Shown: positions 43,032 through 51,806 of the stretch, in pieces
Layout: each line of letters opens with the position of its first letter
Position numbering within the stretch: the first letter of the stretch is position 1
NCBI GenBank assembly: GCA_018396705.1
Contig: JAGTQZ010000004.1
Span: forward strand, 124,001-188,000
Reading direction: 5' to 3'
DNA: 64,000 bases
From: Candidatus Bathyarchaeota archaeon
GTDB lineage: Archaea; Thermoproteota; Bathyarchaeia; Bathyarchaeales; Bathycorpusculaceae
The notes under the pieces: model-generated
Database searches by the model: none
The model's input: only the letters and a program-made list of their open reading frames with translations
Told to the model about the DNA's origin: nothing
Position numbers and translations under genes: made by a program

Positions 43032-43817
43032 CTACTTTACAATAGGTTTGGTTATATCCTCGCGGTCCACTATGCCTATTAGTCTTCCGTCCTTATCAAT
43101 AACTGGAACTCGTCCGATATCTTTTGAAACCATTATTTTTGCGACGCGTATCGCCTTTATCGAGGGCTGAACCGCTATCACGTTTGTCTTCATAACCGCG
43201 GAAATCTTTGTTGGGGATCTATGTCTACCCTTGTGGGATTCGAATGTTGGAAGCAGTGCTCCGCTTTCAAGGAGATCCTTTTGTGTGACTATCCCTACAA
43301 GCTTGTCTTTAGCGACGACTGGAAGCCCGGCTAAAGCCTTTTCCTGCATTAGACGCCAGACATTATCCACTTCATCTTCTGGACTGCATGTTAAAACTTT
43401 TGTCGACATTATTTCGGAAACTGGTTTGGCTAGTTTTTCCGGACTTGTTTTTATAATGTTTTCTATAAAGTTTTCCAAGCCTAAAACTCCTTTCAAAAGT
43501 TTCTCTGTCGGAGCATTTACAACTGGTATATTCCATTCGTCTAGGCGTATCATTTCTCTGACTGTTTGATATGCGTCGTCGTCCATGGTGGCTATATGCT
43601 TTGGGTTCGTCATTATACCTTTCACTTTTATTGGTGAAATCGATGAAGATATGGTCATCACTGAGCTTCGGGAGACCACTCCTACGAGTCTTTTTTCAGC
43701 GTTTATTACCGGAAGAATTCTCAGAGAGAAGTCGCGGATAATGGCGCGAGCTTTTGTGGCAAGTTCATCCTCATAAATGGACGGGTGTTTTTGGTTGGCT
43801 ATTTCTTCTACACGCAA
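43032..43817 (-). CDS. Four-CBS-domain protein (second of three)
   Basis: 261 residues if started at TTG 43817, chosen because GGGGAG lies 5 nt upstream and this avoids overlap with the preceding gene (an ATG at 43889 would overlap by 59 nt). CBS repeats: RILPVINAEKRLVGVVSRSSV, EWNIPVVNAPTEKLLKGVLGLE, ALAGLPVVAKDKLVGIVTQKDL, IGRVPVIDKDGRLIGIVDRED. Likely a nucleotide sensor working with its neighbours. Confidence 0.87.
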   Translation of the reverse strand: MRVEEIANQKHPSIYEDELATKARAIIRDFSLRILPVINAEKRLVGVVSRSSVMTISSSISPIKVKGIMTNPKHIATMDDDAYQTVREMIRLDEWNIPVVNAPTEKLLKGVLGLENFIENIIKTSPEKLAKPVSEIMSTKVLTCSPEDEVDNVWRLMQEKALAGLPVVAKDKLVGIVTQKDLLESGALLPTFESHKGRHRSPTKISAVMKTNVIAVQPSIKAIRVAKIMVSKDIGRVPVIDKDGRLIGIVDREDITKPIVK

Positions 43818-43830
43818 GCAATCTCCCCTT

Positions 43831-44433
43831 TTACTCTTCTTCAATCTCCATTTCGGCTCGGCAGTCTTCGCATAGGTAAGCACCATCAACGTCTTTTAGG
43901 TTGTCCGACCATCCTCCGCAACGATCGCAGTATCCGCTTAGGGATGCTTCCTCCTCGCTTGTTTCTTCTTCAGGTATGGTTTGCGCCATGTTTTCGCCTT
44001 CTATTAGGGCTTTCTCCTGCATGGTTTCTATTAGTTCCGGCATAACTGCCAAAATGTCCTTGCTTGAAATAAGCCCGACTAATTCGCCCTTGTAGACTAC
44101 ACCGAGTCTTCTGATGTTTAGTCTACTCATTTTTCTGGCAGCCTCATTTATTGTTTCGCCTGGCTCTATAGTTATTAGCGGCGACGTCATCACGTCTTTG
44201 GCCTTAACCTTATCTGGTTTGAGGTTTTTTGCTAGCACTCTTGTGACTAGGTCTCTTTCAGTTATTATCCCTATGGGTTTCCCCTCTTTGTTTGTTACTA
44301 CAATGCAGCCTAATTCATGCTTGTCCATGAGCTCTGCAACGTGGTTTGCAGGGGCTTCCTCATCGATTGTTATAACCGGGCTGCTCATCACATCCCTGAC
44401 AAGCATTTTCGACCTTAAACCTATTTCAGCCAT
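43831..44433 (-). CDS. CBS-pair protein with C-terminal zinc ribbon (third of three)
   Basis: 200 residues. A tandem CBS pair (VRDVMSSPVITIDEEAP, VTNKEGKPIGIITERDLVTR, LNIRRLGVVYKGELVGLISSKDI) is followed by a linker and a zinc ribbon (CDRCGGWSDNLKDVDGAYLC then CEDC). CBS-zinc ribbon proteins are known in archaea and may couple nucleotide sensing to nucleic-acid or protein binding. It is the first gene of the CBS operon. Confidence 0.88.
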   Translation of the reverse strand: MAEIGLRSKMLVRDVMSSPVITIDEEAPANHVAELMDKHELGCIVVTNKEGKPIGIITERDLVTRVLAKNLKPDKVKAKDVMTSPLITIEPGETINEAARKMSRLNIRRLGVVYKGELVGLISSKDILAVMPELIETMQEKALIEGENMAQTIPEEETSEEEASLSGYCDRCGGWSDNLKDVDGAYLCEDCRAEMEIEEE

Positions 44434-44602
44434 TTTCCTCCAACCGTCGACTCCTTGTTGGCTGTTTGTAATGCTTCACTCAACTCAAAACTAGAAAGTG
44501 ACATTTAAAACTTGTCATATTCCATGTGCCCCACGGTTTTACTCTGGGAAACTTATTATTTTAGCTGTCCTTGTCTTTATGCAAGGTTGAGGGAAAGGAT
44601 GT

Positions 44603-45493
44603 ATGCTTAGAACAAATGTTGATAAGCTTGTTAAAATTTCGGTTGTAGGTGAAGTGGCCAGTCCGGTTTATGGAAGAGGCGTGTACAACATTTCAGCTGA
44701 AGGGGTTCCTATGGTTTTGCCTGGTGTGGGCGGTATAACATACAACGTGCGTGTTGGTGATCCTGCATGCGGTTGGGAAGCAGATCATGTTGAGCCGGGC
44801 GTAAGCATAGAAAACAAGGAGAATGACCCGAGTTTTGGACGTGGCGCCAACACGGCTTTGAATGTGCTTTCATGTATTGGAAATGAGGCTGTCGTTGTTT
44901 CAGGCGACGCGAAAGGCGCGAGGGGAGTTGTTACTGGCAAACATGGTGGGATTGAGCATGTGCTTGTAGATTTTCAGCCTGAGATTCTTGAAAAGCTCAT
45001 GTTGGGCGACAAGGTTCTGGTGAAGGCTTTCGGCGTAGGCTTAAAACTTCTGGATTTTCCAGACATAAAAGTCATGAATATGGACCCTCGTTTTTTGGAG
45101 GCTTTAAATCCAAAGCCTGTGGGCGACAAGCTTGAGGTTCCAGTGACCCATGTGATTCCGGCGGCGATTATGGGTTCTGGTTTAGGCGCAAACCAGACTT
45201 ATTCCGGCGATTATGATATTCAACTTTTTGATGAAGCGACACGCCGCGAATATGGGCTTGAGGATTTGCGACTTGGCGATTTGGTGGCTATTTTGGATGC
45301 GGATCACTCCTTTGGTAGGATTTACCGTAAAGGCGCTGTTTCAGTGGGCATTGTGGTTCACACGAACTGTGTAACCTCCGGACACGGTCCGGGCGTCACC
45401 ACGCTTTTCACATCCTCGAAGGGCAAAATAGTCCCCAAGATAGATTCGAAGGCTAACATTGCTTATCTGCTTAAGCTAAGGACAGATATATAA
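44603..45493 (+). CDS. DUF4438 domain protein
   Basis: 296 residues. Long glycine-rich segments (VLPGVGGITYNVRVGDPACGW, GRGANTALNVLSCIGNEA, HVIPAAIMGSGLGANQTYSG, GHGPGVTTLF) match DUF4438, a conserved archaeal/thermophile family. The middle (DYDIQLFD) is acidic. No biochemical function is known to me. It precedes S26e on the same strand. Confidence 0.8.
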   Translation: MLRTNVDKLVKISVVGEVASPVYGRGVYNISAEGVPMVLPGVGGITYNVRVGDPACGWEADHVEPGVSIENKENDPSFGRGANTALNVLSCIGNEAVVVSGDAKGARGVVTGKHGGIEHVLVDFQPEILEKLMLGDKVLVKAFGVGLKLLDFPDIKVMNMDPRFLEALNPKPVGDKLEVPVTHVIPAAIMGSGLGANQTYSGDYDIQLFDEATRREYGLEDLRLGDLVAILDADHSFGRIYRKGAVSVGIVVHTNCVTSGHGPGVTTLFTSSKGKIVPKIDSKANIAYLLKLRTDI

Positions 45494-45542
45494 GCAAGAA
45501 CAGTACTTTCATTGCTAGAAGACTACTGTGGGATGTTTGGTT

Positions 45543-45833
45543 ATGCCGTACAAGCGGAAGAGCCGTGGAAGGTCGAAGGGTGCAAAGGGCAGAAGTGGTT
45601 TCGTACAGTGCGCAAACTGTGGTGAGCTTGTGCCTAGAGACAAGGCGAAAAAGGTTACACGTCGGCTTTCTTTGGTGGATCCCGCTTTGGCTAGGGAACT
45701 CCGCCAGAAAGGCGCCTATATTTCTGCGCCAGTGGACACTAAGTATTATTGTGTTTCCTGTGCTGTGCATTATGGTATTGTGAAGGTTCGCGCTAGAGAG
45801 GAACGTAAACTTCGAATGAGCAGAAGGTTTTAG
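45543..45833 (+). CDS. rps26e: Ribosomal protein S26e
   Basis: 96 residues from ATG 45543, which gives the canonical MPYKRKSRGRSKGAKG start; an in-frame ATG upstream at 45528 would add MGCLV. Zinc site CANCGELVPRDKA and YYCVSCAVHYGIVKVR. S26e is restricted to eukaryotes and TACK/Asgard archaea, so it supports the lineage call. Its stop overlaps the convergent AIP synthase stop by 4 nt. Confidence 0.95.
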   Translation: MPYKRKSRGRSKGAKGRSGFVQCANCGELVPRDKAKKVTRRLSLVDPALARELRQKGAYISAPVDTKYYCVSCAVHYGIVKVRAREERKLRMSRRF

Positions 45834-46432
45834 GATTCGTTTTTCTCCCTTTTCTTTAAGGCTTTATAGGCGTGATAGCCCCTTTGGATCACTGTTAGGT
45901 TTGTGAGTACAGCCAACACTGCTACGCCGGCTTCTAAGAAACCCTTCCAGAAAATTTCAATCAGACTTGCCGTTGCGATTATTATCAAGCGTTCGGCTCG
46001 TTCAACTAAGCCCACGCCCTCCATTTTTACGTCGGCGGATTCGACTCTGGCGCGAGCATAGCTTACAAGCAATGAGCCCACAAGCGCCGTCAGTCCCCAG
46101 TGGAGCGTGCATAGTCCGCTGAGCATTATGCCAGCGTAAATGGAAGCGTCTGCATATCTGTCCAACAGCGAGTCTAGGAAGCCGCCGAAGAGTGTGGTTT
46201 TTTGGCATAGCCTTGCCAGGGCACCGTCTAGCATGTCGCAGTATCCTGAAAGCAACAGTAGGACAACAGCCAAAGAGAGGTTTTGCCGTCCGCTCGCATA
46301 TGCCAGTGCAGATAGGAATGCAAAAATTATGCCAAGTGTGCTTATAGCGTTTGGCGTTAACCCTATTTTGTTGGCGGCTTCCGCTTGGGCTTTTATGGCT
46401 GACTGCACTTTCGCCTTAAGTTTTGTCAGCAT
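45830..46432 (-). CDS. Archaetidylinositol phosphate synthase (CDP-alcohol phosphatidyltransferase)
   Basis: 200 residues with several membrane helices. The catalytic CDP-alcohol motif D-x2-D-G-x2-A-R-x8-G-x3-D-x3-D is complete in CDMLDGALARLCQKTTLFGG and FLDSLLDRYAD. It joins CDP-archaeol to inositol phosphate, making an ether-lipid headgroup. A minus-strand TATA-like TTTAAATA near 46460 gives a very short leader. Confidence 0.88.
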   Translation of the reverse strand: MLTKLKAKVQSAIKAQAEAANKIGLTPNAISTLGIIFAFLSALAYASGRQNLSLAVVLLLLSGYCDMLDGALARLCQKTTLFGGFLDSLLDRYADASIYAGIMLSGLCTLHWGLTALVGSLLVSYARARVESADVKMEGVGLVERAERLIIIATASLIEIFWKGFLEAGVAVLAVLTNLTVIQRGYHAYKALKKREKNES

Positions 46433-46747
46433 CTTGTTCCGCTTTTTGTATCAATCCTTATTTAAAAATTACAATGTCTGCTTATTGGTGTAACCTTGAT
46501 TAACGTAGCTTCAGTTAAGGTTGAACTTCAGAGTCGCCTCCGCTAGTGTTAATCGCTGCGAAAAGGGCTTCATATGCGCAGCGCTTTAAACATTAATTTT
46601 GTTGCGTAGCAAACTGCAAAATTGATACCATTCTCTAGATTTTGGCTGTCGAAGATGGTTGTGCTAAAGTGTTGATATCATGTCGGCAAGCAGCTGGATA
46701 GTGAAAATAATATTTTCGTTGCTGAAAAAATGAGAGTGGGAAATGTA
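46433..46747. other. 315-nt intergenic region
   Basis: Between the divergent AIP synthase gene and the epimerase pseudogene. It contains a minus-strand TATA-like element near 46460. I see no credible open frame, no tRNA and no strong hairpin. Confidence 0.4.
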
Positions 46748-47394
46748 ATGAAGGCGCTTGTTGCCGGTGGAGGAGGTTTTATTGGGTCTAGGCTTGTACG
46801 TGCCTTGCTGAATAATGGTTGGGTTGTCAGAGTTCTTGACATTCGATACGGAGAACTAGTGGATTGCAAGGATAGGCTGAAGTTTTTCGGTGTTGGAAGC
46901 AATGATTTACGTGGTGGTACGGTTAACAGAAATATTGTGAGGCAAGCTGTTAAAGGTGTGGATGTAGTTTATCATTTAGCTTTGAATTGGGACGGAGCTA
47001 CGTGGAAACATAGAGTTCCCTTAGCAGACTTATTCGATGTCAACATTAAGGGAACCCTAAACCTCCTAGAGGAGGCGAAGTCGGAAGGTGTTAAACACTT
47101 CTTGTTTGCAAGTAGCACTGCAGTTTATGGAGATGGAAACGCTGAAGTTGTAGATGAAGAAAGCGCTGTAAAACTAGAGCTTTTCAACGGAGCCCCGGAC
47201 CAGCATACGCAATAATGAAACTTGCAACAGAGCGGCTATGCCTCCTATATTTCATCGAATATGGGTTGCCAGTAACAGTCCTAAGAATAGGATATGTTTT
47301 TGAACCGCCCAGTGAAGGCGAAATCCACGTAGATGACGTCGTCCAAGCGACATTAAATAGAGCTTTAGCCAAACTGAATAGCTTTACATTTTGA
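46748..47394 (+). pseudogene. Decayed NAD-dependent epimerase/dehydratase
   Basis: The start (MKALVAGGGGFIGSRLVRAL) carries the Rossmann GxxGxxG and the frame runs to SSTAVYGDGNAE. It then shifts near 47196: after FNGAP the zero frame ends at TAA 47213, whereas the -1/+1-compensated frame reads GPAYAIMKLATERL with the catalytic YxxxK. A single missing G in the CCCCGGA run explains it. Beyond GYVFEPPSEG about 50 residues are missing before EIHVDDVVQA, and the C-terminus is absent. Remnants therefore show both frameshift and deletion. No bulge-helix-bulge fits here. A sequencing error could explain the frameshift but not the deletion. Confidence 0.75.
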
Positions 47395-47480
47395 TTTTTC
47401 TCTGTAATCGACGATTTCTCTTTCCATTTTCAAAATTCTAATAAGCGGCTTCAATATACCGCTAAAACTGGCTGAAAAGT

Positions 47481-48080
47481 ATGAGCTCTTCAAGGGAGGC
47501 TTTTTTAGAGGCTGTTGCTTCGGAGGTTAAAGCCTGTAAAAAGTGTAGTCTTTGGAGAAACCGTAAAAACGCTGTTCCCGGTGAGGGAAATTCGAATGCC
47601 AAGGTTATGTTCGTGGGTGAGGCGCCGGGTTTCTGGGAAGATGTTAAGGGCAGGCCTTTTGTTGGAGCTGCCGGGAAATTTTTGGACGTGTTGCTGGCTG
47701 AGGCTGGTCTACTACGTAGTCAAGTCTTCATTGGGAATGTTTTGAAGTGTCGTCCACCGAGGGACCGTGAACCATCTTCTGCCGAAATTGAGGCTTGCAC
47801 GCCCTTTTTGGATAGGCAGATAGAAGCTATCCAGCCAAAACTGATTGTCACGCTTGGAAATTATTCGACGGCTTACATTTTCTCTAAGGCTGGGTTGCCC
47901 TTTAAGGGCATAACGGAAGCCAGAGGAAAATTTCACCGAGCAAACGTTTTAGGTTTGGCTGTTGTGGTTTTTCCAACTTTGCATCCGGCTGCGGGGCTTT
48001 ACAGCGCCAAGTATAAGCAACTGCTTATCGAAGACTTTAGGCTGTTGAAGGGTAAAATTCACGAGTTATGCTTGGCTTAG
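47481..48080 (+). CDS. Type-4 uracil-DNA glycosylase
   Basis: 199 residues. Four Fe-S cysteines (C19, C22 in VKACKKCSLW; the pair in LKCRPPRDREPSSAEIEAC), GEAPGFWEDVKGRPFVGAAG active region and the FPTLHPAA motif. It excises uracil from DNA, important in hot or deaminating environments. ATG start, same strand as the pseudogene, 86-nt gap. Confidence 0.95.
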   Translation: MSSSREAFLEAVASEVKACKKCSLWRNRKNAVPGEGNSNAKVMFVGEAPGFWEDVKGRPFVGAAGKFLDVLLAEAGLLRSQVFIGNVLKCRPPRDREPSSAEIEACTPFLDRQIEAIQPKLIVTLGNYSTAYIFSKAGLPFKGITEARGKFHRANVLGLAVVVFPTLHPAAGLYSAKYKQLLIEDFRLLKGKIHELCLA

Positions 48081-48083
48081 CAC

Positions 48084-48998
48084 TTAGTCCAACTTTTTGG
48101 CAGCCCTTAACTCTTTTAGAACTTCGTCTGCGCTTTTATAGGTTTTCGATGGCAGTTCTGCCAGCAACTCCTCAAGCCTAACCTGTTTGCCTTCCTCCAT
48201 TTCCACAAGCCTCCAGCCAACTTTCTTGACAAGCATGCTTTTGGCCGCTGGATAACGCATCTTCTCTATTACATTTTTCACGGATTCCAGCCCCACAGAA
48301 CCCGTTATTTTTGGGAATGTTCCAGCTGAAAGGTATTGCATGAAGCGTAGGCCATCCTCGAACATGGAGAGGTTATTAAAGAGCACATAAACAGTTTTGT
48401 CTTCCGCCTCAAACTTCTTGACTGTTTCGCCAAGCCACAGCAGTTCCTCATCCGTGTACTGGTAATAGTAGAGTTCCTTGCCTAAACCATGCAGTCGGAA
48501 ATAAACGGTTTGGCTTGTGTAGGCTGGCAGAATTCGGAAGGGGTCAGTTACGTGCACCACGTTTAGGCGGCTTAGGACTTGGCTAAGTCTCTTCATGATT
48601 TCTGGCTTTTCCCACTCTTGCCCGCGAGTTTCCCAGACAATGGTTAAGTCTTCTCGGTTTATGTTTTCGAAGAATTTTTCAGCTTCGTTGAGTTTGTCTG
48701 GATTGAATGAGCCGGGTGTCTGTACCAGCAGTATTTTTGCGTTTAATGTTTTGCATATTTGTTTCATGGTTTCGAAGGCTTGTCTGCTTGTTTCATCAAG
48801 CCGCATTTTGGCTTTGTGGCTTATGTCTCGATGAGCTTTAACCGTGAACTCAAAGTTTTCCGGGGCTTTTTCTCGCCATCCATGAACAGTTTCCAGCTTC
48901 GGATACTCATAGAAGGTGCTGTTCAATTCGACGAGACTATAGTTTTCGAAGTAACGCTTCATCGAAGTTGGAAACCCGCAACATCCCACTTTAATCAA
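48084..48998 (-). CDS. DUF72 family protein
   Basis: 304 residues from a TTG. A TIM-barrel with typical motifs: VGCCGFPTSMKRYFENYSLVELNSTFYEYP, VKAHRDISHKAKM, VQTPGSFNPD, YFRLHGLGKELYYYQYTDEEL. Members of DUF72 (YecE-like) are widespread and uncharacterised. Convergent with the glycosylase with 3 nt between stops. The C-terminal ~60-residue extension (KSMLVKKVGWRLVEMEEGKQ) is lysine-rich. Confidence 0.88.
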   Translation of the reverse strand: MIKVGCCGFPTSMKRYFENYSLVELNSTFYEYPKLETVHGWREKAPENFEFTVKAHRDISHKAKMRLDETSRQAFETMKQICKTLNAKILLVQTPGSFNPDKLNEAEKFFENINREDLTIVWETRGQEWEKPEIMKRLSQVLSRLNVVHVTDPFRILPAYTSQTVYFRLHGLGKELYYYQYTDEELLWLGETVKKFEAEDKTVYVLFNNLSMFEDGLRFMQYLSAGTFPKITGSVGLESVKNVIEKMRYPAAKSMLVKKVGWRLVEMEEGKQVRLEELLAELPSKTYKSADEVLKELRAAKKLD

Positions 48999-49027
48999 GG
49001 CTAAATCAGCCTTCCATTTACCTTAAT

Positions 49028-49795
49028 TTACGTGCTTACCTTTGGGGGCGGGCGGACTGCCTTGCCAAGCTTTATTCGTAATGCTATACGGTACAGTTTC
49101 CGCAGCGACTTCACAAGCTGCTCAACAGTCGGCAGTGCCGAATAAATTAAGGGTATATGATCGTACTCTGCCAATCTAATCGAGTAATCGTCCGGTCTCA
49201 TGCCATGGAAGACGACAACTCGCGGTTTTAGGCTGCTCATGCGCACAAGCATCATAGGTGAATTTTCGTTACTAATATTTGTAAAAATAAGCGCCCGTTC
49301 AGTTGTAGCGCCAAACAACTGGGCGTACTCAAAGCCAGAAAGTGTTTCTATGGTTTTACGGCTGTCCACAATAGTGTAGCCCAAGATCTCCTTAACTTTT
49401 AGGTTAGAGCAAGCCACAATTTCGCCCTTAATGGCTTTGCACAAATATTCAACCCGCACTGAAATTGGGAACTCCCGCAAGTCCACAACTGCCATGCTTG
49501 GCGAACTTGTAAGCTTGGCGAATTCGCGAATGAAACGGCTTCCCCTCTCCTCGTCAATCTGCAATAAAGCCCAAACAAAACGTCGCACAAACTTTGTACC
49601 TGGGCTTTTCCGCCGTCCACTTTCATAATCACTTATAACAGAAGGCGAAAGCATCATCTTATCAGAAAGTGTGGTCTGCGAAACACCGAAAAGCTCCCGC
49701 CACTTCCGCATGGCGGCGCCCGGCTTATTGGAGAGGATGATCTCGCCAGCGATTCGCCTTGCGAGAACCTCGCGAACGTTAGGGGACACAGACAT
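49028..49795 (-). CDS. HTH-domain transcription regulator (COG1709 type)
   Basis: 255 residues from ATG 49795, chosen because GGGAAAGGCG precedes it and a TATA-like TTTATAT (49849-49856) is too near the upstream ATG at 49840. N-terminal XRE helix-turn-helix: WRELFGVSQTTLSDKMMLSPSVISDYESGRRKSPG. The C-terminal ~150 residues are an alpha/beta sensor domain (EILGYTIVDSRKTIETLSGFEYAQLFG). Many archaea carry such a regulator; the target is unknown. Divergent from the cyclase island, so a candidate regulator of it. Confidence 0.82.
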   Translation of the reverse strand: MSVSPNVREVLARRIAGEIILSNKPGAAMRKWRELFGVSQTTLSDKMMLSPSVISDYESGRRKSPGTKFVRRFVWALLQIDEERGSRFIREFAKLTSSPSMAVVDLREFPISVRVEYLCKAIKGEIVACSNLKVKEILGYTIVDSRKTIETLSGFEYAQLFGATTERALIFTNISNENSPMMLVRMSSLKPRVVVFHGMRPDDYSIRLAEYDHIPLIYSALPTVEQLVKSLRKLYRIALRIKLGKAVRPPPKVST

Positions 49796-50091
49796 GTAAA
49801 CGCCTTTCCCTTTCAGTCCGCCATCTTCACCCATAAACATGCCAAATATAAAACTGTACCGCTCCTATGCAAACAACATTGGAGAAGGAAGAGACAAATC
49901 GTCACAGTGCATGTGTGCTGCGCCTGCATAGAAAATCTTGTAACTAGAAACTAGATGAGCCTAAACACCATGAAAAACTTGCATTAAACATCAATGTGGA
50001 TCCAACAACGTAATAAATGTTAACGCATCAAAAGGTTCTTGTTGATAGCAAAACTTATTTTGTAGGCGATGGAAATCTTTCAAGGTGAACG

Positions 50092-50976
50092 GTGGTTAAG
50101 ATGAAAAAGTTTGAAGTTGATTCTAAATACCTGCATGGCATGCTAGATCCAAAATACATTGGCAAACCAGAAGATGTTCTAAAAAAGGTCAGCGTCGAAA
50201 TATTGGGCAAGGAAGTTGAAGTATACGATCTATCGCAGCCGTTTGGACCAGGTGTACCGCTTTGGCCATACTTCGAGGATATTAAAATTGAAAGGATGCA
50301 TTATCATGCAAAGTCCCGTGTGTTATCGCAAGTGCTTACACATACGATGCATGTCTCCACCCATGCTGACTCTCCAATACATGTTGAAGAAGGCTTCCCA
50401 TCCACTGAGCAAATACCAATAGAAAGGTACATGGGAAAAGGCGTCGTCGTGTCCATACCAAAGGGCAAATGGGAAATAATCACTCCTGAAGATCTTGAAA
50501 AAGCTGATCCGCCGATAGAAAAGGGTGACATAGTAATAGTTAACACTGGCTGGCACCGTTATTGGGGCGACACCGTCAAATACTTCTGTTATGCACCAGG
50601 CTTCTACAAAGAGGCAGGAGAATGGTTCGTGAAAAAACAGGTCAAGGCTGTGGGCACAGACACACAGGCGCTTGATCATCCTCTTGCAACTAGGGAGGTG
50701 TGGTGTCAGCCTGGAGGTGACGAGCGAAACCGTGTTTTACCATGGCTTGCAGACGAATATAAAAAGGAGACGGGAAGAGATGTAACTGAGGACTTCCCAT
50801 ATTGGGAGCCATGCCACAGGCTTTTACTGACGCATGGCATAATGGGCTATGAAAACGTTGGAGGCGACATAGACAAAGTCACAGGCAAAAGATGCACAAT
50901 CATAGGCCTACCATTAAGGTGGGTAGGCGGAGACGGATCAATAGTAAGGCTAATAGCAATCGTCGAAAAAAGATAG
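50092..50976 (+). CDS. Cyclase-family metal-dependent hydrolase
   Basis: 294 residues from GTG 50092 (AAGGTG 5 nt upstream; ATG 50101 is possible). The family motif HxGTHxDxPxH appears as H87-V-S-T-H91-A-D93-S-P-I-H97, with Ser in place of Gly. Relatives include kynurenine formamidase, isatin hydrolase and ring-opening cyclohydrolases. Four further His/Glu pairs are typical metal ligands. First gene of the island holding the RidA-like protein and molybdenum transhydroxylase; ring opening of a reduced polyphenol would be consistent, but this is inference. Confidence 0.82.
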   Translation: MVKMKKFEVDSKYLHGMLDPKYIGKPEDVLKKVSVEILGKEVEVYDLSQPFGPGVPLWPYFEDIKIERMHYHAKSRVLSQVLTHTMHVSTHADSPIHVEEGFPSTEQIPIERYMGKGVVVSIPKGKWEIITPEDLEKADPPIEKGDIVIVNTGWHRYWGDTVKYFCYAPGFYKEAGEWFVKKQVKAVGTDTQALDHPLATREVWCQPGGDERNRVLPWLADEYKKETGRDVTEDFPYWEPCHRLLLTHGIMGYENVGGDIDKVTGKRCTIIGLPLRWVGGDGSIVRLIAIVEKR

Positions 50977-51003
50977 CAACCCAAACAACCGATTCAGCAA
51001 CAT

Positions 51004-51020
51004 TCTCAATTTTTGTTTTT
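51004..51020 (+). terminator. Possible terminator after the cyclase gene
   Basis: TTTTTGTTTTT (51010-51020) about 33 nt after the stop, flanked by a short CTCAA/TTGAG dyad. Oligo-T tracts are typical archaeal terminators. Confidence 0.4.
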
Positions 51021-51191
51021 GAGGCGCTAGGTGCTTGTCGCTTCAAGTAAACGTAAATTCCTCCCCGTCAAAATCGTTTTTCTCTGTTTGTGATGGAATA
51101 CCCTAGAGGTTCGGAGTAGTATAGCTTCGCGGAGTAATATTTCTATTTAGTTATCTCTGACAGTTTTCTTCCAGATATTAAGCAGAGTTGG

Positions 51192-51659
51192 TCAAGGGAT
51201 GTATCCAATAGCATCTATTTCTATGAGAAACTCTGGCCTTGCTAAACTTGCTACAACCGCCACCGTGCTTGCCGGTGGGTTCTCAACTAGGAAAGGAGCG
51301 TATTTTTGGTAATATTCTAGTTCTGTTTTTCGCATGCGAGGGTAATCCTCCAAATTCTTAAGAAGTATCAAAGTTTTGACAATGTTGTTCATAGAACTGC
51401 CCACCTCCTCCATGGCTTTTCTTACCTTGTCAAGCGCGTTGATCATTTGTTCTTCAAATGTTGAAGGTATTTCTAGAGTCTCATCATTCTGGCCTTGGCA
51501 TCCAGAGATGAATATTAGGTTGCCAACGACCACTGATCTGGAAAATTTAGGATGCTGTGGAGGTACATGGGGATAAGCCAACTTCTTGCCAGCCCAATAC
51601 TCAGGATAATACCTTACTTCATCCCTTGCTTTGATTTTTATACGTGCATCCTTCACCAT
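51192..51659 (-). CDS. RidA-family protein with altered active site
   Basis: 155 residues, slightly long because of an N-terminal ~35-residue extension (DEVRYYPEYWAGKKLAYPHV). RidA core: VGNLIFISGCQGQND, NALDKVRKAMEEVGSSMNNIVKTLILLKNLEDYPRMRKTE, and PASTVAVVASLARPEFLIEIDAI. The catalytic arginine of 2-aminoacrylate deaminases is replaced by Ser in PAST, so it is probably not a canonical RidA. Divergent from the molybdenum enzyme across a 147-nt promoter region. Confidence 0.88.
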   Translation of the reverse strand: MVKDARIKIKARDEVRYYPEYWAGKKLAYPHVPPQHPKFSRSVVVGNLIFISGCQGQNDETLEIPSTFEEQMINALDKVRKAMEEVGSSMNNIVKTLILLKNLEDYPRMRKTELEYYQKYAPFLVENPPASTVAVVASLARPEFLIEIDAIGYIP

Positions 51660-51806
51660 ACTTTGCCTCCGAATTATTAAGATTAAAAGGCTTTTTACAT
51701 TAAAAATTTTTAATTAGATAATCTGGCATTTGTTTCGCACAAATTTTTTGTATTTTTAAATTTTATATCGTAAACAACAAACTTTAAGAAAGAGGTGGTG
51801 GGGAAA

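Noticed and set aside
47180-47230. A second bulge-helix-bulge intron at the epimerase frameshift
   Set aside because: No 4-bp helix with two 3-nt bulges can be formed, and a one-base deletion explains the shift; a separate deletion is also present, so it is a pseudogene.
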